From an uncultured Lachnospiraceae bacterium (lineage in GTDB: Bacteria; Bacillota; Clostridia; Lachnospirales; Lachnospiraceae), in NCBI GenBank assembly GCA_905236585.1, contig CAJOQZ010000086.1:1-16239 (forward strand): 16,239 nucleotides of DNA, given 5' to 3'. Of this stretch, positions 1 through 7,800 are shown in pieces. The position numbers and the translations under genes are program-made. Under the pieces are notes generated by a model. That model was given only the letters and a program-made list of their open reading frames with translations. It had not been told where the DNA came from and ran no database searches. Numbering within the stretch: position 1 is the stretch's first letter; each line of letters starts with the position of its first letter.

Positions 1-63
1 AACAAACAATCTCCGGGTGAGGTTAAGGCATTCTTGCCGTCGAACACGGAGATTTGTTTTGTT
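1..63. repeat. Intergenic palindrome, family A copy 1
   Basis: The outer arms are positions 1-15 and 47-63; they pair as AACAAACAATCTCCG with CGGAGATTTGTTTTGTT, allowing one or two bulged bases. Inside is a small hairpin, GGCA (27-30), a TTCT loop, and TGCC (35-38), followed by GTCGAACAC. The minus strand of 12063-12131 has the same order of parts: an ACAAACA-rich arm, GGCA-tetraloop-TGCC, GTTGAACAC, and an ATTTGTTTGTT arm. The right arm is T-rich, so a terminator-like role is possible. The copy may begin before the window. Confidence 0.7.
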
Positions 64-99
64 CCCAAGGCAAGAAATACCGTTCCACCAAAAATTATC

Positions 100-130
100 T
101 CTCACGGGCGGGATAACGCCCTTTGTGAGA
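100..130. repeat. Hairpin-forming inverted repeat
   Basis: TCTCACGGGCG-type arms: CTCAC (101-105) pairs with GTGAG (125-129) and GGGCG (106-110) with CGCCC (117-121), with a TTT bulge and a six-base loop. No T tract follows on the plus strand, so it is not a classical intrinsic terminator. Confidence 0.6.
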
Positions 131-134
131 CAAT

Positions 135-171
135 TATAGTGAATGTCAAAAATATTTTGACATTCACTATA
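135..171. repeat. Perfect 17-bp inverted repeat with 3-base loop
   Basis: Positions 135-151 and 155-171 are exact reverse complements around a central ATA. The arms are AT-rich (TATAGTGAATGTCAAAA on the left). The outer part of this repeat, with its flanking AATT, is also mirrored at 249-260 (TTTACTATAATT), which matches the reverse complement of 132-143 with one mismatch. The segment 132-260 is thus bracketed by a second, wider inverted repeat. It could be an operator, a structured RNA, or the end of a small palindromic element. Confidence 0.8.
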
Positions 172-330
172 TAAGTTGATGCACGCTCGCGCGACAGGAA
201 GGCATCTTCGATGCTCGCGCTCGGCGCAAAGTAAACTCACTTTGTTCGTTTACTATAATTATAAGATGAAGCGGCAACTTTCCTATAACAAAATTATATG
301 TTATACTACAACAGTAAATTAAAAGACAGA

Positions 331-335
331 AAGGA
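331..335 (+). promoter_or_regulatory. Ribosome binding site that fixes the xth start
   Basis: AAGGA lies seven bases before the ATG at 343. An in-frame ATG at 298 has no comparable site and would add fifteen residues before the conserved family N-terminus, so 343 is preferred. Confidence 0.8.
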
Positions 336-342
336 ACAGTTT

Positions 343-1095
343 ATGAAACTCATCTCTTGGAATGTAAACGGCATACGCGCCTGTGTAAATAAAGGCTTCA
401 TGGAATATTTCCACGCAATCGACGCAGACATCTTCTGCATACAGGAAAGCAAATTACAGGAAGGACAGATAACACTTGAAACGCCCGGCTATGAACAGTA
501 CTGGAATTACGCAGAAAAAAAAGGCTATTCCGGCACAGCGATATTTACCAAAAAAACGCCCATAACCGTCACCTACGGCATGGGAATCGACGAGCATGAC
601 CACGAAGGCCGCATCATCACCCTCGAATACGAAGACTTTTACATGGTCTGCTGCTATACCCCCAATTCAAAACAGCAACTGGAACGATTAGATTACCGCC
701 AGGTCTGGGAAGATGATTTCCGCGCCTACCTGTGCAAACTTGACGAGACAAAGCCGGTCATCCTCTGCGGCGACTTAAATGTCGCGCATAAAGAGATCGA
801 CCTTAAAAATCCCAAGACCAATCATCATAACGCCGGATTTACCGACGAGGAACGCGACAAGATGACGGCGCTTTTAGATGCAGGTTTCATCGATACATTC
901 CGCTTCTTCTATCCCGACATGGAGCAGATCTATTCCTGGTGGTCGTACCGCTTCAAGGCAAGAGAGAAAAACGCCGGTTGGCGCATTGATTATTTCATCG
1001 CATCACAACGATTGCAAGATCGCCTTGTCGACGCGAAGATCCATACCGACGTATTCGGCTCCGACCACTGCCCCGTCGAACTGGATATCGCATAA
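343..1095 (+). CDS. xth: Exodeoxyribonuclease III / AP endonuclease
   Basis: A 250-residue protein of the exonuclease III (Xth/ExoA) branch of the endonuclease-exonuclease-phosphatase fold. The family cleaves DNA on the 5' side of abasic sites and removes 3' blocking groups or nucleotides during base-excision repair in the cytoplasm. The sequence opens directly with MKLISWNVNGIRA, the typical N-terminus. The metal ligand Glu is in IQESKL (E35), the catalytic Asp/Asn pair is in GDLNVAH (D144, N146), the DNA-contact motif WRIDYF follows, and the Asp-His pair is in SDHCPVELDI (D241, H242). Length matches bacterial ExoA. The start at 343 is chosen for its ribosome binding site and family N-terminus. 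The gene stands alone on its strand, after a palindrome-rich gap and before a strong terminator shared with the convergent DUF2225 gene. Nothing in it looks broken. Confidence 0.95.
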   Translation: MKLISWNVNGIRACVNKGFMEYFHAIDADIFCIQESKLQEGQITLETPGYEQYWNYAEKKGYSGTAIFTKKTPITVTYGMGIDEHDHEGRIITLEYEDFYMVCCYTPNSKQQLERLDYRQVWEDDFRAYLCKLDETKPVILCGDLNVAHKEIDLKNPKTNHHNAGFTDEERDKMTALLDAGFIDTFRFFYPDMEQIYSWWSYRFKAREKNAGWRIDYFIASQRLQDRLVDAKIHTDVFGSDHCPVELDIA

Positions 1096-1101
1096 CAAAA
1101 A

Positions 1102-1141
1102 AACGCCGGCTGCAGAATGTTAGCAGCCGGCGTTCATTTTT
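1102..1141. terminator. Bidirectional intrinsic terminator between convergent genes
   Basis: A 12-bp GC-rich stem (1102-1113 with 1123-1134; AACGCCGGCTGC arms) encloses a nine-base loop. A-rich sequence precedes it (1096-1103) and T-rich sequence follows (1132-1141), so each strand reads a stem followed by a T tract. It sits seven bases after the xth stop and just beyond the end of the DUF2225 gene, and should end transcription from both sides. Confidence 0.9.
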
Positions 1142-1142
1142 G

Positions 1143-2021
1143 CTATTTGTCTTGATTCCTCTTCGTCTCTTTAATTTCCAATAACTGGTCTTTTAAGTCA
1201 AGCGCACGATCCTTCATTTTGGAACTGATCGTCTTAGAGGTGATCAAATTCGATATATACCGCGTAGCGACCGGAACATCCTGAAAATATACCGACATAT
1301 TTGCAAGGAGATATTCCATCGTGTTCATGTTCATGCCGCAGAACGGCGGTGCCTCCGATGAAACCGCTTTGATAAATCCGTCGTAAGCCTGCCGGTAAAA
1401 TCCGTCGTACTGCTCCTTTAACTTCCTGCGCTTAAGAACTTCTTCTTTGGAAAAGTCCGGCGTATTGTCATATATTTCCCGATAGAGCCAAGCCGTCTTC
1501 AGACAGATATATGCTTTTTCCGACATTTTGGAATTTTTCACCATGGCGGAAACGAGGCATAGTTGATATCTCGTAATCGCATCCTCATAGGAGTACGTGG
1601 ATGTTCCCTTATCTTCGAGGACGGGCTTGTATTTTGACATAACCTGCTCTTTTAACCGCTTGATCTGAAAAGAAGACAACGGCTCAAAATAGTTCCCCAT
1701 TGCCGCATATCCGCAACTCGGGCACAGAACCGTATCATATTTGATGACGTCAATATACTGGCAGCGCGGTCGCAGATCAAAATCCGGCTCCAAACGGCGA
1801 AGTCTCGTGCTTCGAACGGCAAGCGCCTTGAACTTACGGTCACAGACGGGACAAACAAAATTCCGCGCCAGGAGGAAATCCATCTCATCCGGCTCTTTTT
1901 TTTCTTCTTTTTTTTCTTCTGCTATCGGCTCTGCTTTCTTCTCGGGTTCCAACTGCTTCGTGATGTCAATATCCGCATGTCCACCCAATCCGAATTTTTC
2001 CAAACCTGATAATAAACCCAT
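1143..2021 (-). CDS. DUF2225 family zinc-ribbon protein, function unknown
   Basis: A 292-residue protein resembling the uncharacterised DUF2225 family found in Clostridia and Bacilli. A short N-terminus is followed by a Lys/Glu-rich low-complexity stretch (about residues 24-46). Then come two cysteine pairs, CPVC (C57, C60) and CPSCGYA (C100, C103), likely to bind one zinc ion. The remainder is helical, with a spacing of aromatic and charged residues reminiscent of TPR-type repeats (from about residue 115); that reading is my inference. No membrane segment or signal peptide is visible. An ATG at 2021 has GAAGGG eight bases upstream; a TTG at 2027 would be only two bases from that site, so ATG is preferred. 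The gene starts 13 bp after the glnS stop and is very probably co-transcribed with it. The function is not known, and a glnS link is only positional. Confidence 0.85.
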   Translation of the reverse strand: MGLLSGLEKFGLGGHADIDITKQLEPEKKAEPIAEEKKEEKKEPDEMDFLLARNFVCPVCDRKFKALAVRSTRLRRLEPDFDLRPRCQYIDVIKYDTVLCPSCGYAAMGNYFEPLSSFQIKRLKEQVMSKYKPVLEDKGTSTYSYEDAITRYQLCLVSAMVKNSKMSEKAYICLKTAWLYREIYDNTPDFSKEEVLKRRKLKEQYDGFYRQAYDGFIKAVSSEAPPFCGMNMNTMEYLLANMSVYFQDVPVATRYISNLITSKTISSKMKDRALDLKDQLLEIKETKRNQDK

Positions 2022-2029
2022 TTTCAAAT

Positions 2030-2035
2030 CCCTTC
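2030..2035 (-). promoter_or_regulatory. Ribosome binding site that fixes the DUF2225 start
   Basis: On the minus strand GAAGGG lies eight bases before the ATG at 2021, overlapping the last base of the glnS stop codon. This favours translation coupling with glnS and argues against the upstream TTG. Confidence 0.7.
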
Positions 2036-3684
2036 TATTTCGGCAACTTAAAGGAACTTTTCAGCGCTACGATCCGATTGCATATCGGCACTTCTTTCTC
2101 TTTTGAATGAGCGTCCACACAGAAGAAACCATTGCGTACAAACTGAAAACTGTCATACGGCTTCGCCCCGGCAAGTCCGGCTTCCGCTACGGCATTTCTC
2201 TTTATAATCAGCGAATCAGGATTGACATTGACGCTGCCGTCCTCGTTATATACGCCCGCTTCTTCATCCACGATATTATCATACAGCCTTGCTTCTATCG
2301 GAATGGCGGTATCTTTGTCAACCCAGTGGATCGTGCCCTTTACCTTTCGTCCGTCGGGGCTGTTGCCGCCGCGGCTTTGCTGGTCATATTCGCCATGTAC
2401 CCGGATTACGTTGCCGTCATCATCCGATTCATAGGACGTGCATTTGACAAGATACGCATTCATCAGACGCACCTCATTCCCGACAAACATGCGGAAGTAT
2501 TTCTTCGGCGGCTCGACCATAAAGTCGTCGCGTTCGATATATAAATGTTTGGAAAACGTAACCTTACGGCTTCCTAACGCTTCATTTTCCAAATTGTTCG
2601 CTACGTCGAGTTCCTCGCTTTTGCCTTCGGGGTAGTTGTCGATCACTAATTCGATCGGATCAAGAACCGCCATGACCCGGGATACTTTGGTCTTCAAATC
2701 TTCGCGGACGCAGTATTCCAGCATCGCATAATCCGAAGAAGACTGGCTCTTGGAAATGCCGGAGAGTTCTATAAATTTTTGAATAGATTCCGGCGTATAG
2801 CCCCTGCGCCTAAGTCCTGCGATGGATACCAGCCGCGGATCATCCCAGCCGTCAACAATGCCGTCTTCGACAAGTTTTTTAATGTAACGCTTGCCGGTCA
2901 CGACATTCGTCAAATACATCTTGGCAAACTCAATCTGCCGCGGCGGCACATCAAAGCCGACTTCATTTACCACCCAGTCATACAGAGGGCGGTGATCCTC
3001 AAACTCCAAAGTACATAGCGAGTAGGTGATGCCTTCGATCGCGTCTTCGATGGGATGCGCAAAATCATACATCGGATATATGCACCATTTATCGCCGGTA
3101 TTATGATGGCTTAAGTGCGCCACGCGGTAGAGGATCGGATCACGCATATTGATATTGCCGGACGCCATGTCGATTTTCGCCCGTAGCACCATTTCTCCGT
3201 CCGCGTATTTTCCGTCCCTCATGTCGGTAAATATTTGAAGGCTTTCTTCTATCGGACGATCCCGGTTCGGATCATTCGTTCCCGGCTGTGTCAGCGTCCC
3301 CCTCGTTTCACGGATCTGATCCGCCGATAGATTTGAAGCATACGCCTTTCCCTTTTTGATGAGGGATACGGCGGCATCATACATCTTATCAAAATAATCG
3401 GACGCATAATAGAGATGCTCCCCCCAGTCAACGCCGAGCCATCTGACATCGGTAAGAATCGAATCCACAAACTCCGTCTTTTCTTTTGTCGGGTTCGTAT
3501 CGTCAAACCGCATATGAAATTCGCCGTTGTACTTTTTCGCCGTCAGGTAATTCAGCAAGATCGACTTTGCGTGCCCGATATGCAGATAACCGTTCGGCTC
3601 GGGCGGAAACCGCGTGACAACGGCGGAGTTCTTCCCGCTTGCAAGGTCTTCTTCAATGATCGATTCGATAAAATTTTCAGCCAT
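2035..3684 (-). CDS. glnS: Glutamine--tRNA ligase
   Basis: A 549-residue class Ic aminoacyl-tRNA synthetase that joins glutamine to tRNA-Gln in the cytoplasm; E. coli GlnS is of similar length (about 554). The N-terminal Rossmann core carries RFPPEPNGYLHIGHAKS (HIGH at 35-38). The segment GWDDPRLVSIAGLRRRGYT, typical of GlnRS rather than GluRS, follows, and the C-terminal half is the beta-barrel anticodon-binding region (for example VFSKHLYIERDDF-like sequence, and GTIHWVDK). The usual MSKRK form of the KMSKS loop is replaced by VVTGKRYIKK (T263-R266). The ATG has AGGAGG six bases upstream. Upstream is a hairpin; a possible promoter is listed separately. Downstream is the DUF2225 gene. Many Firmicutes lack GlnRS and use the GatCAB amidotransferase route, so its presence says something about lineage. 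Confidence 0.96.
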   Translation of the reverse strand: MAENFIESIIEEDLASGKNSAVVTRFPPEPNGYLHIGHAKSILLNYLTAKKYNGEFHMRFDDTNPTKEKTEFVDSILTDVRWLGVDWGEHLYYASDYFDKMYDAAVSLIKKGKAYASNLSADQIRETRGTLTQPGTNDPNRDRPIEESLQIFTDMRDGKYADGEMVLRAKIDMASGNINMRDPILYRVAHLSHHNTGDKWCIYPMYDFAHPIEDAIEGITYSLCTLEFEDHRPLYDWVVNEVGFDVPPRQIEFAKMYLTNVVTGKRYIKKLVEDGIVDGWDDPRLVSIAGLRRRGYTPESIQKFIELSGISKSQSSSDYAMLEYCVREDLKTKVSRVMAVLDPIELVIDNYPEGKSEELDVANNLENEALGSRKVTFSKHLYIERDDFMVEPPKKYFRMFVGNEVRLMNAYLVKCTSYESDDDGNVIRVHGEYDQQSRGGNSPDGRKVKGTIHWVDKDTAIPIEARLYDNIVDEEAGVYNEDGSVNVNPDSLIIKRNAVAEAGLAGAKPYDSFQFVRNGFFCVDAHSKEKEVPICNRIVALKSSFKLPK

Positions 3685-3721
3685 GGTATTCCTCCTCTGT
3701 TACCGCAGGTTAATATCTGAC

Positions 3722-3749
3722 TTACTATGTCGGATGCCAGTGCTGTCAA
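3722..3749 (-). promoter_or_regulatory. Possible glnS promoter
   Basis: On the minus strand a perfect TTGACA (3744-3749) is followed after 16 bases by TAGTAA (3722-3727), a poor -10. The -35 lies inside the hairpin at 3737-3784. No T-box or other leader motif is seen before glnS. The call is weak because of the -10. Confidence 0.35.
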
Positions 3750-3784
3750 CAACTCATGCTTCGCATTCGTTGGACAGTACTTGG
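3737..3784. repeat. Nested hairpin between rhomboid-like gene and glnS
   Basis: An imperfect outer stem (3737-3750 with 3769-3784; CCAGTGCTGTCAAC against CCAAGTACTGTCCAAC in reverse complement) encloses a perfect mini-hairpin ATGC-TTC-GCAT (3756-3766). It begins three to five bases after the stop of the rhomboid-like gene. No T tract follows on the minus strand. The 12-base string at 3753-3764 (CTCATGCTTCGC) recurs exactly as the last 12 bases of the window. Confidence 0.65.
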
Positions 3785-3786
3785 CT

Positions 3787-4734
3787 CTACATTACGTGTG
3801 TATGTGTAAACAAGTGATCGTTGCAGTATTCATAGTTGCCGTTGCATTTCGAACAGAACCGAAATTCGAGTTCGGGATTCGTCAGATCCGTCCGCCCGCA
3901 GATCGCGCACTTATGACGGGCAATCTGATTCTGCGACCGACCGGTATTCGACGATGCGGCGCCCCCGAAGGGCATACCGCCGCCGAAAGGATTGCCCCCG
4001 GAAAACGGAGAACCGTTGCCCGCTGCCCTGCTGCGGTTCGCATGATTGACTTTGCGTCTAAAGTCCTGCTTTCGCTTAAACTCGTTGGGCGACATGGAAT
4101 TATAGTTGCGTGTCGCAAAGAAAAAGATTACAAAATTAAGCAGCGACATGATCAACGCAATCTTTCCGGCAATTCCAATCGAAAAGAACATCCAAACGAA
4201 CCATACGCCGTACAATATCGCCATCCACTTCATTTTGACAGGAATGATAAAGTATAACAACACCGTCATATCGGGATAACTTACCGCGTAGGCGAGAAAG
4301 ATCGACATATTGATATAGGTCGTCGATATGTTCCCGGCGATCATGCTCGGATGTCCTGTGATACCGGCATAGATAAAATAAGATAAGAATGCGCCGATTA
4401 CCGTAAGAAAGATGCCGCCGAAAATATAAAGGTTAAAACGGAACGTCCCCCATGTCGCTTCTAACATATTCCCTAACTGCCAATAGAAAAACAGCATGAT
4501 AAGCGCAAAGAAGGGATTTTGCATTTCCGGAATCAAAACCCAGCTGATAAGCCGCCACAACTGAAATTCATGGATGATAAAATACGGCTCTAACGTCAGA
4601 AAGGAAAGAATGTTCACCTGCGTTGCCAGGGACAAAAGGTATAACAGATATCCTACCGCGTAACCGCCGATCAGATAATTGATCAGATGCGGAATCGCAT
4701 ATCTGCCGAATTTGCGTTCCAAATTGTTCAACAT
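3787..4734 (-). CDS. Rhomboid-like membrane protein with C-terminal zinc-ribbon, probably not a protease
   Basis: A 315-residue integral membrane protein. Roughly six hydrophobic segments occupy residues 18-210. The rhomboid/derlin superfamily hallmarks are present: LWRLISW (W60-R61) and LGNMLEATWGTFRF (about 87-100). The active-site GxSG motif of rhomboid proteases is absent; the corresponding helix reads YINMSIFLAYA (140-150). This suggests a non-catalytic, derlin-like or pseudo-rhomboid role, which is inference. A Gly/Pro/Phe-rich linker (about 239-266) leads to a soluble tail with C276, C279, C294, C297, C304, H307, H311 and H313, enough for one or two zinc sites. The ATG has AGGAGA upstream and a strong promoter at 4789-4817. 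The gene precedes glnS and DUF2225 on the same strand. The substrate or partner cannot be told from sequence. Confidence 0.8.
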   Translation of the reverse strand: MLNNLERKFGRYAIPHLINYLIGGYAVGYLLYLLSLATQVNILSFLTLEPYFIIHEFQLWRLISWVLIPEMQNPFFALIMLFFYWQLGNMLEATWGTFRFNLYIFGGIFLTVIGAFLSYFIYAGITGHPSMIAGNISTTYINMSIFLAYAVSYPDMTVLLYFIIPVKMKWMAILYGVWFVWMFFSIGIAGKIALIMSLLNFVIFFFATRNYNSMSPNEFKRKQDFRRKVNHANRSRAAGNGSPFSGGNPFGGGMPFGGAASSNTGRSQNQIARHKCAICGRTDLTNPELEFRFCSKCNGNYEYCNDHLFTHTHVM

Positions 4735-4756
4735 AAAATATCTCCTAAAAAATCAT

Positions 4757-4776
4757 TTGTTACCGTTCTGTAACAA
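4757..4776. repeat. Perfect inverted repeat in the leader, candidate operator
   Basis: TTGTTAC (4757-4763), six bases, GTAACAA (4770-4776). It lies just downstream of the expected start site of the leftward promoter, a typical place for a repressor operator. The cognate regulator is not known. Confidence 0.5.
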
Positions 4777-4788
4777 TGCATTCAATTC

Positions 4789-4817
4789 ATTCTAAACTTA
4801 ACCTTTCTTTTTGTCAA
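4789..4817 (-). promoter_or_regulatory. Sigma-A promoter of the rhomboid-like gene
   Basis: On the minus strand: TTGACA (4812-4817), a 17-base spacer, then TAGAAT (4789-4794). The -35 is perfect and the -10 differs at one position. Transcription should start near 4782, leaving a leader of about 48 bases. Confidence 0.85.
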
Positions 4818-4890
4818 TGATTGTGCTATCATACATAAAAATACGGTACTCATTTTAATTGTGTGCAATTTATTATTTTAGGACATTATT

Positions 4891-7800
4891 ATGGCGCAAA
4901 TATATAAATTCGGTATTGATATCGGCTCTACTACGGTGAAGGTCGCCCTGCTTGACGATAATGACCGTCTGGTCTTTTCCGATTATGAACGGCATTTCGC
5001 AAATATCCGCGAGACGCTGCTTTCTCTTGTAAAAAAGGCAAAGGAAGCAGCCGGCGACGTTTCCCTCTCTCCCGTGATTACCGGTTCGGGCGGTCTTACG
5101 CTTGCCAATCATCTGTCGATTCCGTTCGTGCAGGAAGTCGTCGCGGTTGCCTCCGCGCTTGAGCACAATGCGCCGCAGACGGACGTCGCGATCGAACTCG
5201 GCGGCGAAGACGCTAAGATCATTTATTTTGAAAACGGCAATATCGAGCAGCGGATGAACGGCATCTGCGCCGGGGGAACCGGATCTTTTATCGACCAGAT
5301 GGCGTCTTTGATTCAGACCGACGCGCATGGTCTGAATACGTACGCACGCGCCTATAAAGCAATCTATCCGATCGCCGCAAGGTGCGGCGTTTTTGCCAAA
5401 ACGGACATCCAGCCGCTGATCAACGAAGGCGCGACCAGAGAAGACCTTGCCGCTTCTATTTTTCAGGCGGTTGTCAATCAGACGATTTCCGGCTTGGCGT
5501 GCGGAAAGCCGATCCGCGGACATGTCGCATTTTTAGGCGGACCGCTGCACTTTTTGGATCAACTGCGGGCGGCGTTTGTCCGTACGTTAAAATTAGATGA
5601 CGAGCATACCATTATCCTGGAAAACTCGCATCTGTTCGCCGCAATCGGTTCCGCGCTGAATTTCAAACCGGAAGCGACCACGACGCTCGGAGCAATTGAA
5701 GAAAAACTCTCCGGGGAACTGAAAATGGAATTTGAAGTCGCACGTTTGGAGCCTTTGTTTTCCGACGAGGCGGCATATGACGATTTTTTGCGGCGGCATG
5801 GAGAAAATCATGTTAAGACCGCCGATTTATCCTCTTATCGGGGCAACTGCTATCTCGGGATTGACGCCGGTTCGACGACGACGAAAGTTGCGCTTATCGG
5901 CGAAGACGGCTCTCTTTTATATTCTTTCTATGACAACAACAACGGCAGTCCGATGATGACGGCGATCCGCGCCATGAGCGAAATCAACGAAGCCTTACCG
6001 TCCGATGCGAAGATCGTACACTCCTGTTCCACCGGATACGGAGAAGCTCTCTTAAAATCCGCGTTCAATCTGGATGAGGGCGAAGTCGAAACGGTCGCCC
6101 ATTACTATGCCGCCGCGTTTTTCAATCCGAAGGTGGACTGTATCTTGGATATCGGCGGTCAGGATATGAAATGTATCAAGATCAAGGACAACACCGTGGA
6201 TTCGGTGCAGTTGAACGAGGCTTGTTCCTCCGGCTGCGGTTCGTTTATCGAGACGTTTGCAAAGTCCTTAAACTATACCGTCGAGGATTTTGCAAAGGAA
6301 GCGCTTTTTGCAGAACATCCCATCGACCTTGGTACGCGCTGTACGGTGTTTATGAATTCCAAGGTTAAGCAGGCGCAAAAGGAAGGGGCGTCGGTTGCCG
6401 ATATCTCCGCCGGGCTTGCCTATTCAGTTGTCAAAAATGCGCTGTTTAAGGTCATCAAGTTATCCGAAGCGTCCGACTTGGGGAGAAATATCGTTGTTCA
6501 GGGCGGCACGTTTTACAATGACGCCGTTTTGCGCTCATTAGAGTCCATTGCAAACGTTAAGGTCGTCCGCCCGGATATCGCTGGAATCATGGGGGCTTTC
6601 GGCGCCGCGCTGATCGCAAAGGAACGCTATGCCGATACAAGATCAACGCAGATGCTTCCAATGGACGAAATCCTTGCCTTAAGTTTTACAACCAGACTTA
6701 CGCGCTGCCAAGGGTGCAACAATCACTGCATCCTTACCATCAACCGCTTTTCCGACAATCGTTCCTTCATCACGGGCAACCGCTGCGAAAAGGGCTTGGG
6801 AAAAGAGAAAAACAAAGACAATATTCCGAATCTCTACGAATACAAATACAACCGCCTCTTCGACTATCCCGTGCTTTCGGAAAAAGAGGCAAAATACGGC
6901 ACCGTCGGTCTGCCACGCGTATTGAACATGTATGAAAACTACCCGTTCTGGGCGACGTTTTTTTCTGAACTTGGGTTTTCCGTGGTTCTTTCGCCGCAGT
7001 CTTCCCGGAAGTTATATGAACTCGGCATTGACAGCATACCGAGCGAATCCGAATGCTATCCGGCAAAACTTGCGCACGGTCATGTGCAGTGGCTGATTAA
7101 CCGGGAAGCGGATATGATCTTCTATCCCTGTATTCCTTATGAGCGCAACGAGTTCCCGGATTCAAACAATCACTACAACTGCCCCATCGTCACCAGTTAC
7201 GCGGAGAATATCAAAAACAACATTGATTCCATCGCAAACGGCGATGTGCGGTTTTTGAATCCTTTCCTCGCATTTTCAGATGAACAGGTATTAACGGAAG
7301 GTCTGATCAAAACGTTCCATGAGGAGTATGACATTGAGCCGCTCCTTATCCGTGCCGCAGCACATAAGGCATGGGGGGAACAGGAAGCGTTCCGTAATGA
7401 TATGTCGCAAAAAGGCGAGGAAGTTCTGCAATATCTTAAAGAAACGGGACGGCGCGGCATCGTTCTCTGCGGTCGTCCATATCATGTTGATCCGGAAATC
7501 AACCACGGAATTCCGGAGTTGATCACGTCCTATGGAATGGCGGTTTTGACAGAGGACTCGATTTCCCATTTGGGAAATATCGACCGCCCGCTGATCGTCA
7601 TGGACCAATGGATGTTCCATTCACGGATGTATGCGGCGGCAAATTTTGTCAAGAAAAACGATCATCTTGATATCATCCAGTTGAACTCCTTCGGCTGCGG
7701 CTTAGATGCCGTTACGACGGACTGCGTGTCGGACATCCTGACAAATTCGGGTAAAATCTATACCTGCCTGAAAATAGACGAGGTGAATAATTTAGGCGCA

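Larger units (their letters stand above)
64..342. other. Gene-free, palindrome-dense leader upstream of xth
   Basis: No credible gene is seen here. The stretch holds several inverted repeats (listed separately), GC-rich short repeats such as GCTCGCGC at about 185 and 215, and a mini-hairpin GCATC-TTC-GATGC near 203-215. A TATAAT lies at 254-259 and a TATACT at 302-307, but neither has a convincing -35 box at normal spacing. I therefore cannot place the xth promoter with confidence, though the TATACT one is best located for a start at 343. Confidence 0.6.
4735..4890. other. Divergent promoter region
   Basis: This AT-rich gap drives the rhomboid-like gene leftwards and the 1413-residue protein gene rightwards. 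The leftward promoter is clear (listed separately). For the rightward gene the best I find is TTGTCA (4811-4816), 17 bases, then CATAAA (4834-4839), a weak match overlapping the leftward -35. AGGA (4880-4883) is the ribosome binding site for the ATG at 4891. Confidence 0.5.

Noticed and set aside
298..342. An upstream in-frame ATG for exonuclease III
   Set aside because: No ribosome binding site, and the added fifteen residues precede the conserved MKLISWNVNG start of the family.
2022..2027. A TTG start for the DUF2225 gene
   Set aside because: It is only two bases from the GAAGGG site; the ATG six bases later has proper spacing.
3685..3786. A T-box leader before glnS
   Set aside because: The gap is only about 100 bases, with no T-box sequence and no terminator/antiterminator pair.
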